Shown piece after piece: positions 37,715-45,980 of a DNA stretch of 64,000 nucleotides. The stretch is from positions 62,001 to 126,000 of the forward strand of contig CAWGKW010000001.1 in NCBI GenBank assembly GCA_963823275.1, in the 5' to 3' direction. The position numbers were made by a program, and so were the translations under genes. The notes below the pieces were generated by a model. It had not been told where the DNA came from and ran no database searches. It saw only the letters and a list, made by a program, of their open reading frames with translations. Each line of letters begins with the position of its first letter. The first letter of the stretch is position 1. The stretch comes from RHKX01 sp963823275. GTDB lineage: Bacteria > Actinomycetota > Thermoleophilia > Solirubrobacterales > 70-9.

Positions 37715-38911
37715 ATGAGCACGACCAACGGAGCGCACAACGGCAACGGCGGACGCGTGGACGACGGCAAGGTCCGCGTCGCGATCGTCGGAGTCGGCAA
37801 CTGCGCCAACTCATTCATTCAGGGCGTCGAGTACTACAAAGACGCCGACATCGACGAACAGGTTCCAGGACTGATGCACGTCGGTCTCGGCGGCTACCAC
37901 GTCTCCGACATCGAGTTCACGGCCGCTTTCGACATCGACATCGAGAAGGTGGGCAAGGACCTCGGCGAGGCGATCTGGTCCGGTCAGAACAACACGATCA
38001 AGTTCGCCGATGTGCCGAAGATGGGCGTCGAGGTCAAGCGCGGTATGACCCACGATGGCCTCGGTAAGTACCTGAAGCAGAAGATCACCAAGGCCCCCGG
38101 GCCGACTGCCGACATCGTCAAGATCCTCAAGGAGACGAAGACCGACGTCCTCGTCTGTTACCTGCCCGTCGGCTCTGAGCAGGCGACCAAGTGGTACGTC
38201 GAGCAGGCCCTCAAGGCCGGGGTCGGTTTCGTCAACTGCCTGCCGGTGTTCATCGCCCGCGAGGACTACTGGGGCGAGCGCTTCGAGAAGGCCGGGCTGC
38301 CGATCATCGGCGACGACATCAAGTCGCAGGTCGGCGCCACGATCGTCCACCGTCAGCTCGCGCGCCTCTTCCACGAGCGCGGGGTCGAGATGCAGCACAC
38401 CAGCCAGCTCAACGTCGGCGGCAACATGGACTTCTTCAACATGCTCGAGCGCGAACGCCTCGACTCCAAGAAGATCTCCAAGACCAACGCCGTGACCTCG
38501 ATCATGGGAACCGAGCTGCCCGCCGACGACGTGCACGTCGGTCCCTCCGACTACGTGCCGTGGCTGACCGACCGCAAGTGGGCGCACATCCGGCTCGAGG
38601 GCAAGAGCTTCGGCGACGTCCCCCTCAACGTGGAGCTGAAGCTCGAGGTCTGGGACTCGCCGAACTCGGCCGGGGTCGTCATCGACGCGGTTCGGCTGAT
38701 CAAGCTGGCGCTTAACAACGGCATCTCCGGTCAGCTCGATGGGCCGTCGAGCTACCTGATGAAGTCACCGCACAGCCAGCGTCCCGACGACGAGGCACGC
38801 GAGCAGACCGAGGAGTTCATCGCGGCCAACGCCCGGACCGCGGCCGCGGTGCGGGCCAAGGACGAGGTTGATTCCGAGGGTTCGGCGAGCAAGGCATCCC
38901 TCGGCGCCTAG
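37715..38911 (+). CDS. ino1: inositol-3-phosphate synthase
   Basis: A 398-residue protein with its ATG at 37715 after an AGGAGG site. It converts glucose 6-phosphate to inositol phosphate through an NAD-bound oxidation-aldol-reduction. The Rossmann start KVRVAIVGVGNCANSFIQGV, the TDVLVCYLPVGSEQATKWYV segment, GDDIKSQVGATIVHRQL and LNVGGNMDFFNMLERERLDS are all characteristic of the actinobacterial/archaeal form. Phe-Phe and Lys residues in these segments line the active site. It feeds the PIP synthase encoded just upstream. A separate promoter suggests independent control. Confidence 0.96.
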   Translation: MSTTNGAHNGNGGRVDDGKVRVAIVGVGNCANSFIQGVEYYKDADIDEQVPGLMHVGLGGYHVSDIEFTAAFDIDIEKVGKDLGEAIWSGQNNTIKFADVPKMGVEVKRGMTHDGLGKYLKQKITKAPGPTADIVKILKETKTDVLVCYLPVGSEQATKWYVEQALKAGVGFVNCLPVFIAREDYWGERFEKAGLPIIGDDIKSQVGATIVHRQLARLFHERGVEMQHTSQLNVGGNMDFFNMLERERLDSKKISKTNAVTSIMGTELPADDVHVGPSDYVPWLTDRKWAHIRLEGKSFGDVPLNVELKLEVWDSPNSAGVVIDAVRLIKLALNNGISGQLDGPSSYLMKSPHSQRPDDEAREQTEEFIAANARTAAAVRAKDEVDSEGSASKASLGA

Positions 38912-38957
38912 CTCCACTGGTCTTCGCCGGCCGCGGCTTGCCGGCTTTGTCGGGCCG

Positions 38958-38975
38958 GCCCTCCCACCGGAGGGC
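38958..38975. terminator. hairpin between convergent genes
   Basis: GCCCTCC (38958-38964) and GGAGGGC (38969-38975) form a perfect 7-bp stem with a CACC loop. It lies between ino1 and the converging GMC oxidoreductase, beside further GCCGGC palindromes. It may end transcription from both sides. Confidence 0.45.
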
Positions 38976-38990
38976 GAGGAAGTGCCGGCG

Positions 38991-40580
38991 CTAGGCCGTC
39001 CGCAGCGGCTGACGCCCCAGGATCATGTCGGCGGCCTTCTCGGCGATCATGATCGTCGGAGCATTGGTGTTGCCACGGGTGATGGTCGGCATCACCGACG
39101 CGTCGACGACCCGGAGCCCGTCCACTCCACGGACGCGCAGCTCGGGATCGACCACGGAACCTTCGTCGGCGCCCATCCGGCACGTGCCGACCGGGTGGTA
39201 GATCAACTCGACCCGCCGCCGCGCGTCTGCGGCCAGCGCCGCGTCGTCGGTCGCCGCCGGTCCCGGGTGGATCTCCCGCCCCGTGGCGGCCGCGAGCGGA
39301 GCTGAGGCGGCGAACTCGCGCGCGGTCTTGATTCCCCAGACCAACGCGTCGACGTCGGCCTGCTCGGTCAGATGGTTTCCGACGATCGACGGCTTCGCGG
39401 TCGGATCGGCACTGGTCAGCGTGAGCTCGCCGCGGGACTTCGGGGCGACCAGCACCGGCCCGATCGTGAAGGCATGGCCGTCGTACTCCTCGAAGCCGTT
39501 GTCGGCGAAGTAGGCCGGGGCCATGTGGAACTGGATGTCAGGCGGCTGGGAGCCCCCGCCGGAGCGAGCGAAGACGAAGGCCTCGGCCACGCTTGACGTC
39601 AGCGGGCCGCGGCGGCGCAGCAGGAAGTCGGCCATCGCGGCCGGCCTCTCCGCGTCGGCGAGCGAGCCCCCGATCGTCGATTCCCAGATTCCGACGACGT
39701 AGGGGTGGTCCTGGAGGTTGGATCCGACGGCGGGAGCGTCGACCTTGGTATCGATCCCGAACGAGCTGAGCCTGTCGGGGTCGCCGATGCCGGAGAGCAT
39801 CAGCAGCTGCGGCGAGTTGATCGCGCCGGCGGAGAGGATCACCTCACGCCTCGCCCGGGCGACGGCCATCGGGGTCTTGCCTGCGAGCCTGACGCCCAGT
39901 GCTCGGCCGTCCTTGAGCTCGAGCCCAAGCGCGGTTGCGCCGGTGAGAACCGTCAGGTTCGGCCGCCCGGCCGCGGGTCGCAGGAACGCGTCCGCCGCAC
40001 TCCAGCGACGCCCGTGCTTCTGGGTCGTCTCAACCGCGCAGACGCCGTCGGGAGTGCCGTCGTTGTAGTCGGGGTCGATGGAGATACCGCGCTCCTGGGC
40101 CGCTTTGATCATCAGATCGGTGAGCGGCCGCGGGCTGCGGACCGGGGCGACGTTGAGCAGGCCGCCGACCCCGTGGGTGGGGCCGGCGCCGGCCTCGTGG
40201 TGCTCGGAGCGGATGAAGTAGGGCAATACTTCGTCCCAGCCCCAGCCGGAGCAGCCGCCGTCGTCGCGCCAGCCGTCGTAGTCGTCGCGATGGCCGCGCA
40301 CGTAGAGCATCGCGTTCATCGAGCTCGAACCACCGAGGCTCTTGCCCCGAGGCACGTAGAGGTGGCGATCCTCGCAGCCGGGCTCCGGTCCGCTGGCATA
40401 GTCCCAGTCGAGCTTGGTCTTGAACTGCTGTGGGAAGGCCGCCGGGATCTTGATCTTCGGCGACCGGTCGCGCAGACCGGCCTCGACCAGCAGCACCTCG
40501 GCGCCGGAGTCGCTGAGCCGATTGGCGAGGACGCATCCCGCCGAGCCCGCACCGACGATCACGTAGTCGTAGTCGCTCAC
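38991..40580 (-). CDS. GMC-family oxidoreductase (choline dehydrogenase-like)
   Basis: A 529-residue flavoprotein, GTG start at 40580 preceded by GAGGAG. The N-terminal FAD motif is YVIVGAGSAGCVLANRLS, followed by the GMC signature 1 region (YVPRGKSLGGSSSMNAMLYV). Signature 2 is GAINSPQLLMLSGIG. The C-terminal active site contains HPVGTCRMG (His) and the Asn pair region TRGNTNAPTIMIAEKAA. It oxidises an alcohol or choline-like substrate; no betaine genes are nearby, so the substrate is open. It is convergent with ino1 and divergent from the glycosyltransferase-PHP gene. Confidence 0.93.
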   Translation of the reverse strand: MSDYDYVIVGAGSAGCVLANRLSDSGAEVLLVEAGLRDRSPKIKIPAAFPQQFKTKLDWDYASGPEPGCEDRHLYVPRGKSLGGSSSMNAMLYVRGHRDDYDGWRDDGGCSGWGWDEVLPYFIRSEHHEAGAGPTHGVGGLLNVAPVRSPRPLTDLMIKAAQERGISIDPDYNDGTPDGVCAVETTQKHGRRWSAADAFLRPAAGRPNLTVLTGATALGLELKDGRALGVRLAGKTPMAVARARREVILSAGAINSPQLLMLSGIGDPDRLSSFGIDTKVDAPAVGSNLQDHPYVVGIWESTIGGSLADAERPAAMADFLLRRRGPLTSSVAEAFVFARSGGGSQPPDIQFHMAPAYFADNGFEEYDGHAFTIGPVLVAPKSRGELTLTSADPTAKPSIVGNHLTEQADVDALVWGIKTAREFAASAPLAAATGREIHPGPAATDDAALAADARRRVELIYHPVGTCRMGADEGSVVDPELRVRGVDGLRVVDASVMPTITRGNTNAPTIMIAEKAADMILGRQPLRTA

Positions 40581-40663
40581 CTTCGCTCCTCTTCGTTGGC
40601 CCGAGGCGTCGATCCTAGCGCCGCCGCCGACCCCGGGACTCCGGCTGCATCTATCCTGCAGCG

Positions 40664-42658
40664 GTGGCTCGCAGCGATGGAGATGCCCTGACGATCGCCC
40701 AGGTATCTCCCTACTCGTGGGGAGCACATCATGAGGTAAACGCCTATGTGACCGGGGCCGCCGCCGAGCTGCAGGCGCGCGGGCACCGCGTGGTGATTGC
40801 GGCCCCGGGGGGTACGCGGGCCGACCTGCGCCGCTCACAGCGGGCGATCGCAAACGCCCGGGGCGGCGGGGCGGCGATCTTCGGCTCCGGCTGGGATGGG
40901 ATCCGCGCGGGTACGGGCGGTCCGGCGGTGCTCTGCGCGGGCGCGGCCTTCAAGCGCCCGGCCGGCGCACGCCCTCGCCCGGCCCCCGTACCGGTCGACA
41001 TCTCACGTTCGCTCGAGGGTCTGCTGACGGCCGTTGATTTCGACATCGTCCACGTCCACGACCCGTTCGTGCCGAGCGCGGCCTCGGCGGCGCTGCGCCA
41101 TTCGAGCTCGCTGAACGCGGCGACGTTTCATCTGCCGACCGAGCGGGTTCTTTCCACGCAGGTCGCCCGACCGCTCGTTGAGATCTTCTTCGGGCGCCTC
41201 GACGCTCGAATGGCCGCCGCCCAGAGCACCGCCGAGCTCCTCAACCGGTACTTCCCCGGTAGCTATGAGGTCGTCGGCCCGGCTGCGGAGGTGAGCCCGC
41301 CGGCCGCCTCCGAGGTCGGCCCTCCGCGGATCGTCTACTGCGCCCGCGAGGAGCGTGGGGCGCTGCGAATCCTCCTGCGGGCGCTTCGCAGGCTGCCGCT
41401 CGATCTGCCCTGGGAGGCCGATATCTGGATCGAGGACAGCTCGATTCAGACGCCGCGGCTCAACAGCCGCCTGCGTGAGCGGGTTCGGGTGCTGCGCCCA
41501 CGGCAGACGACGGCCGAGGATCTGATCGCCGGCGCCGACATCGTCTGCGCCGCCTCCGCAGGACCTCAGCCGGCGCCGAGCCTGATCCTCGCGGCGTTCG
41601 CCGCCGGAGCTGCGCCGGTGGCCGCCCGGATCGACCCGTACGAGGAACTCGTCGACAACGATGCGGGTGAGCTCGGCCTCGTCTTCCCCGCCGGCGATCC
41701 GCTGACGCTCGCCGGGCAGATCGAGCGCCTCGTACGGGACCCCGAGCTTCGTTCGCGCATCGCTGAGGCCGGTGGCGGGTCGGCGAGGTCGTTCGCCGAC
41801 ATGTCCGACCAGCTCGAAGCGGTGTACAGGCGCCTGGTCGCGCGTCGTCACGACCCCAAGGGCAATGCCGAGGCCAGAAAGCGGATCTCGCGGCGGCGCA
41901 CGATCGACTGCGACCTGCACATGCACACCGATCACTCCAACGACTGCGCCACCCCCGTGGAGGTGCTGCTGGAGACGGCAAAGGATCGCGGGATGGGAGC
42001 GATCGCAATCACCGACCACAACGAGATCTCCGGGGCTCTGGCCGCTCGCGAGGCGGCTGAGCGCGACGGCGGGATCAAGGTGATCGTCGGCGAGGAGGTG
42101 AAGACTGCCGAGCAGGGCGAGGTGATCGGGCTGTTCCTCGAGGAGAAGATCGATCGGGGGATGACGATGGCCGAGACCGTCGCCGAGATCCGCCGGCAGG
42201 GAGGTTTGGTCTACGTGCCACATCCCTTCGACCGCCTCCACTCCGTACCCGACTACGAGCATCTTCTGAACATGGTCGAGGAGGTCGACATCCTCGAGGT
42301 GTTCAACCCCCGGGTCGCCTTCAGCGCGTTCAACGAGGAGGCCGAGCGGTTCGCGGCCAAGTACCGGATCGTCCCGGGCGCGGGGTCCGACGGTCACGTC
42401 GCCCAGGCGCTCGGCAGCGTCAGGATCCGGTTGCACGACTTCGATGGGCCGGAGGAGTTCCTGGAGGCGATGCGGAGCGCCGACATCGTCCGCAAGCACA
42501 AGAACCTCGTCTACGTGCAGGCGCTGAAATGGATGCAGGCTGCCAGCGGGCAGGCGGGCGGCCGCAAGGAGGTCGCCGACCCTCGACCGGTCAAGGGCGG
42601 GCGCAGATCTGAAGATAGACGGCGTCGTGCCGCCTCCGCGACTCGCGGCAAGAGTTGA
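40664..42658 (+). CDS. glycosyltransferase-PHP domain fusion protein
   Basis: A 664-residue protein, GTG start. Residues 1-395 are a GT-B glycosyltransferase (QVSPYSWGAHHEVNAYVTGA, VDFDIVHVHDPFVPSAA, and the donor site replaced by PAPSLILAAFAAGAAPVAAR instead of the usual E-x7-E). Residues 415-610 are a PHP metal-dependent phosphoesterase domain: DCDLHMHTDHSNDC, AIAITDHNEISGA, VIVGEEVKT, VYVPHPFDR, ILEVFN and GAGSDGHVA supply its metal ligands. The C-terminus is Arg/Lys-rich. The missing GT donor Glu makes transferase activity uncertain. A linked glycosyl transfer and phosphate release on one lipid or glycan is a possible role. Confidence 0.85.
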   Translation: MARSDGDALTIAQVSPYSWGAHHEVNAYVTGAAAELQARGHRVVIAAPGGTRADLRRSQRAIANARGGGAAIFGSGWDGIRAGTGGPAVLCAGAAFKRPAGARPRPAPVPVDISRSLEGLLTAVDFDIVHVHDPFVPSAASAALRHSSSLNAATFHLPTERVLSTQVARPLVEIFFGRLDARMAAAQSTAELLNRYFPGSYEVVGPAAEVSPPAASEVGPPRIVYCAREERGALRILLRALRRLPLDLPWEADIWIEDSSIQTPRLNSRLRERVRVLRPRQTTAEDLIAGADIVCAASAGPQPAPSLILAAFAAGAAPVAARIDPYEELVDNDAGELGLVFPAGDPLTLAGQIERLVRDPELRSRIAEAGGGSARSFADMSDQLEAVYRRLVARRHDPKGNAEARKRISRRRTIDCDLHMHTDHSNDCATPVEVLLETAKDRGMGAIAITDHNEISGALAAREAAERDGGIKVIVGEEVKTAEQGEVIGLFLEEKIDRGMTMAETVAEIRRQGGLVYVPHPFDRLHSVPDYEHLLNMVEEVDILEVFNPRVAFSAFNEEAERFAAKYRIVPGAGSDGHVAQALGSVRIRLHDFDGPEEFLEAMRSADIVRKHKNLVYVQALKWMQAASGQAGGRKEVADPRPVKGGRRSEDRRRRAASATRGKS

Positions 42659-42677
42659 TTCAGGGGGCAATAACGAG

Positions 42678-43331
42678 GTGCAACCACAAGGAGAGGGCCC
42701 GACGCCGTCAAAAGAGTCGCCCGCTGTGCCAATCACCGACGATCAGATCAAAGAGAAGTACCTCGAGCGCGCGATCCGCGAGCTCAACCAGCTCACCCAC
42801 GATCTCCAGGACTGCGAGGAGTGTCCGCGGGGGAGCCTGATGCCGGTCCTGGGGTCCGGCCACCCGCAGGCCGACCTGATGCTGGTCAAGCATGCTCCGA
42901 GCGTCGCCGAGATCGAGGAGGGCGTCGCTTTCTACGGCCGTTCCGGGACTGCGGTGATGAAGTCGCTGAAGCGTCTCGGGATCGATCCGCTGGTCGTCTA
43001 CGGGACGCTCTGCGTCAAGTGCCCTCTGGCGGACCCGGCGCTCGCCTCCCCGACCTGCGTCGCGCGTCTGGTCAGCGAGGTCGCGATCGTCGAGCCCCGC
43101 TGCATCGTGGTCATGGGGGAGCCGGCTCTCGAGTGCCTGAACGACGTTCAGATCCCAATTGCGGAAACGATCGAGGCGAGGCCGGGGGAGATCCAGGCGC
43201 TGACCCCGACGATCGACGTGATCTTTACGCCCGACATCGACTGCTCGCTCGACTCGGAGGGGCCGAAGCGGGACTTCTGGCGGGCGTTTCGCGCGGTCGG
43301 CGAGTGGTACGAGGATCTCCCCCCCTACTGA
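42678..43331 (+). CDS. uracil-DNA glycosylase-like protein, atypical
   Basis: About 217 residues (GTG at 42678; a later GTG at 42726 is also possible). It resembles the iron-sulfur UDG family: paired Cys in DCEECPRG, FYGRSGTAVMKSLKRLGI (matching VGRAG-type motif), VYGTLCVKCPLADP, and PRCIVVMGEPALECL. Yet the first catalytic motif GEAPG is replaced by VKHAPS, and the late HPS motif is not seen (FTPDIDCSL instead). The cluster Cys residues appear kept while catalysis may be lost or altered. It follows the GT-PHP gene by 19 nt and may be co-transcribed. Confidence 0.7.
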   Translation: MQPQGEGPTPSKESPAVPITDDQIKEKYLERAIRELNQLTHDLQDCEECPRGSLMPVLGSGHPQADLMLVKHAPSVAEIEEGVAFYGRSGTAVMKSLKRLGIDPLVVYGTLCVKCPLADPALASPTCVARLVSEVAIVEPRCIVVMGEPALECLNDVQIPIAETIEARPGEIQALTPTIDVIFTPDIDCSLDSEGPKRDFWRAFRAVGEWYEDLPPY

Positions 43332-43389
43332 GCGGGTAGCCGGCTTCGACTCTGGCTCGGCACCGACGCGACGGTACATTCCCAAGTCG

Positions 43390-43812
43390 ATGCGCACGCT
43401 CGGCCAGATCATCACCTTCGTTTCCACGGTCGTCGCGGCCGTGATCATCGGCTTCGGCGTGCCGCTCGCCTGGATCTGGATCGGGTCGCAGATGCAGTCC
43501 GGGTCGGGGGCCAGCACGGTCAACTTCTCGGTTGCGATGGTGATCCTCTTCGGGATCATCATGACCTACGTCCTGCTTCTCTACCTGGCCGGGATAGCGC
43601 TGGCACTCTTCGGTCCGCGAGGCGATGTCGGCGCAGGCCCGCAGGCGAACCGAGCCCCCTGGATGCGCGGCATGACCGACACCCGTCAGATCAACAAGAG
43701 CTCGGCGATGGGCGGGATCGAGCGCCTCTTCGTGGTCACGACGATGATCGTCACGATCGCGTTCTGGGCCTGGTTCGCCTTCAAGGCGGGCAGCCCGTTG
43801 CCCAGCCAATAG
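43390..43812 (+). CDS. small membrane protein of unknown function
   Basis: A 140-residue protein with three clear transmembrane helices (FVSTVVAAVIIGFGVPLAWI, VAMVILFGIIMTYVLLLYLA, VVTTMIVTIAFWAWFAF). A soluble loop of about 45 residues between helices 2 and 3 is rich in Arg, Gly and Asn (DTRQINKSSAMGGIERL). No family is recognised. It lies 58 nt after the UDG-like gene on the same strand and converges on the LLM oxidoreductase. Confidence 0.7.
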   Translation: MRTLGQIITFVSTVVAAVIIGFGVPLAWIWIGSQMQSGSGASTVNFSVAMVILFGIIMTYVLLLYLAGIALALFGPRGDVGAGPQANRAPWMRGMTDTRQINKSSAMGGIERLFVVTTMIVTIAFWAWFAFKAGSPLPSQ

Positions 43813-43840
43813 CCCACTCCGGCCCGATGCGCCTAGGGAC

Positions 43841-44623
43841 CTAACCGATCGCTGCGGTCGCGACGCGGTCCATTGCCTCGAACTTCGCGCTGGCGAGGCC
43901 GCGGACGACGATCGTGTCCAGTGCGGTGTATGCGCCGAGCATCGCGCCGGCGTCCTCGGGGTTCTCGGCGGCGACACCGACGGTCCCTGGCGGCTCCGCG
44001 AGACGTTCGAAGTGGTTTCGGTAGCCGTCGTGGAGGTCGCGGTAGAAGCCCTCTTCCTTGGCGAGGCGTGTCTGGGCGTCGGCTCCAACCGAGGTTCGGA
44101 CGTATCCGTAGACACGGGGCGTGTCGCGGCCCGCCTCGGCAGCACCGGCCTCGACCCTCTCGCGGGCGCCGGCGGCGTAGGAGGCGGTCATCCAGTTGAA
44201 GAATGCCCCGTCATAGCTGGCGCCGGCGAGCGCGCACATCCTCGGCCCCATCGCCGCCAGGATCAGGCGCACGCCGGGGATCTCCTCGCGCAACTCGTCA
44301 TGGGCCTCCCGCATCGTCGTCAGCGGCTTCTCCGAGAACCCGGCGCCGACTCCGATCAGCAGGCGGGAACGGTCGAGGTCGAGCTCCTCGATCTTGGCGT
44401 TGATCTTGGCGGGCGGGTTGCGATCGAGGGCAAGGACGCCGACGCCGAGCTGTAGGGCAGCCGAGCCCCCGGCGAAGGCGGCCAGCGTCTCGAGCCCGCT
44501 CGCGGCCGGGTGGTCGTTTGCCCACATCGACGTGTAACCGAGCTCCTCGCAGCGGCCGGCGAGCTCGATCGCGACGTCGGGATCGAGGCCGGCGGCGACG
44601 CCGAATCCGCGTGTCTGGTTCAT
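43841..44623 (-). CDS. LLM-class flavin (F420)-dependent oxidoreductase
   Basis: A 260-residue protein whose ATG at 44623 overlaps the methyltransferase stop (ATGA). The (beta/alpha)8 bacterial-luciferase-like fold is indicated by GRCEELGYTSMWANDHPAA near the N-terminus, LQLGVGVLALDRNPP and LLIGVGAGFSEKPL. It is somewhat shorter than the usual 300-340 residues. F420 rather than FMN is presumed from the actinobacterial setting; the substrate is unknown. It is translationally coupled to the upstream RNA methyltransferase, although no functional link is obvious. Confidence 0.88.
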   Translation of the reverse strand: MNQTRGFGVAAGLDPDVAIELAGRCEELGYTSMWANDHPAASGLETLAAFAGGSAALQLGVGVLALDRNPPAKINAKIEELDLDRSRLLIGVGAGFSEKPLTTMREAHDELREEIPGVRLILAAMGPRMCALAGASYDGAFFNWMTASYAAGARERVEAGAAEAGRDTPRVYGYVRTSVGADAQTRLAKEEGFYRDLHDGYRNHFERLAEPPGTVGVAAENPEDAGAMLGAYTALDTIVVRGLASAKFEAMDRVATAAIG

Positions 44624-45873
44624 CTGGAGTCCTGCCGCTCGAGCAGAGCCACGCATTCGATGTGTGGGGTCTGGGGAAACATGTCGACCGCTCTCACGCG
44701 GGTCAGCCTATAACCGGCGTCGACCATCTGCCTTGCGTTCGGCGCCATCGTCGTCGGGTTGCAGGAGACGTAGACGATCCGATCCGCCTCGCACTCGAGC
44801 ACGCGGCGGACGATCTTCGCCGAGAGCCCGGCCCGCGGGGGATCGATGACGACCACGTCGGGGTTTCCCGCCTCTTCGATCAGGGGCCGGATCCCGAGCC
44901 GGGCGTCGCCGGCGCGGAAGCGGGCGTTGGCGATGCCGTTGATCTCAGCGTTGGCCTCCGCGTCGACGATCGCTTCGGGGACGCTCTCGACGCCCCACAC
45001 CTCGCCGGCGTCGGCCGCCATGCTCAGGCCGATCGTGCCGATTCCGCAATAGAGGTCGAAGAGCCGCTCCCTGGATTGGAGGCCGGCGAACTCGCGAGCG
45101 GTCGCGTACAACAACTCAGCGGTCTCGGTGTTGGTCTGCAGAAAGGCGGTGGGTGAGACCCTTAGGTCCAGCCCGGCGAGCTGTTCGCTCAGGAACTCCT
45201 CCCCGAGCACTCCGGTGGGGCCGTTGGTCCCGCCCGAGGGACCCGAGATGGCGGTGTGGAGGTCGACCGGGGGCTCGGGGAACTCGGCGGCCGAGGTGAC
45301 CAGTCGGGTCTGGATCTGCCCGCTGCGCCGTCCCTCGCGGACGATCAGGTTCCGCAGCACGCCGACGCCGGTTTCGCGATCGTGTGCGGGGACCCCCTCC
45401 CTGCGGGCCCAGGTGCGGACAGCGTTGCGGGCGGCGTTGTTGGCCTGGGAGGCCAACAGGCAGTCATCGACGTCCACGACCTGGTCCCAGCGCCCGCGGG
45501 CGTGGAATCCGAGTGCGGGATCGCCATCGGGGGGGCCCGATCCAAAGGAGTACTCGAGCTTGTTGCGATACCTCCATTGCTCGACGGCCTCGACGATCGG
45601 CTCGACCTCGACGGCCTCACCTCCCTCGAACCCACCCAGCCGGACCAGCGCCTCGCCGACCTGAGCCTGCTTGTGGCGGAGCTGAAGCCCGTAGGGCAGG
45701 CCCTGCCAGGCGGCGCCCGGGCAGGACTCGCCGCCGTGCACGCAGCGGTCAGCGATCCTCTCCGGCGCTGATTCGAGCAGCTCGACGATCGCCGCCTCGG
45801 CCCAGGACCTCTTCGATTTGCCGACCCGCACCCGCACGCGATCGCCGGGCAGGCCGCCGCCTACGAAGATCAC
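44620..45873 (-). CDS. class I SAM-dependent RNA uracil-C5 methyltransferase (TrmA/RlmD family)
   Basis: A 417-residue protein as started at GTG 45873. The TrmA/RumA core motifs are present: FDLYCGIGTIGLSMAADAGE (SAM site), VVVIDPPRAGLSAKIV (DPPR), and VYVSCNPTTMAPNARQM with the catalytic Cys in the SCNP motif. A conserved FLQTNTETAELLYATARE precedes them. The GTG start leaves the N-terminal TRAM domain incomplete. TRAM-like coding (LDLRIDSLAQGGRGVARTDE) continues upstream in frame to about 45965 without ATG, GTG or TTG, so a rare CTG start or an indel is likely. It methylates a uridine in tRNA or rRNA. Confidence 0.93.
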   Translation of the reverse strand: MIFVGGGLPGDRVRVRVGKSKRSWAEAAIVELLESAPERIADRCVHGGESCPGAAWQGLPYGLQLRHKQAQVGEALVRLGGFEGGEAVEVEPIVEAVEQWRYRNKLEYSFGSGPPDGDPALGFHARGRWDQVVDVDDCLLASQANNAARNAVRTWARREGVPAHDRETGVGVLRNLIVREGRRSGQIQTRLVTSAAEFPEPPVDLHTAISGPSGGTNGPTGVLGEEFLSEQLAGLDLRVSPTAFLQTNTETAELLYATAREFAGLQSRERLFDLYCGIGTIGLSMAADAGEVWGVESVPEAIVDAEANAEINGIANARFRAGDARLGIRPLIEEAGNPDVVVIDPPRAGLSAKIVRRVLECEADRIVYVSCNPTTMAPNARQMVDAGYRLTRVRAVDMFPQTPHIECVALLERQDSR

Positions 45874-45980
45874 GAACCCCTCGTCGGTGCGCGCGACTCC
45901 TCGCCCGCCCTGAGCGAGCGAGTCGATCCTCAGGTCCAGCTCGGCTCCCCGCTGCGGTCGTCGCCGCGCCGCCGGGACGC

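Noticed and set aside
40853..42736. Long minus-strand frame (41003-42736, 577 codons) opposite the glycosyltransferase-PHP gene
   Set aside because: The plus-strand gene has all PHP metal motifs; the antisense frame has none.
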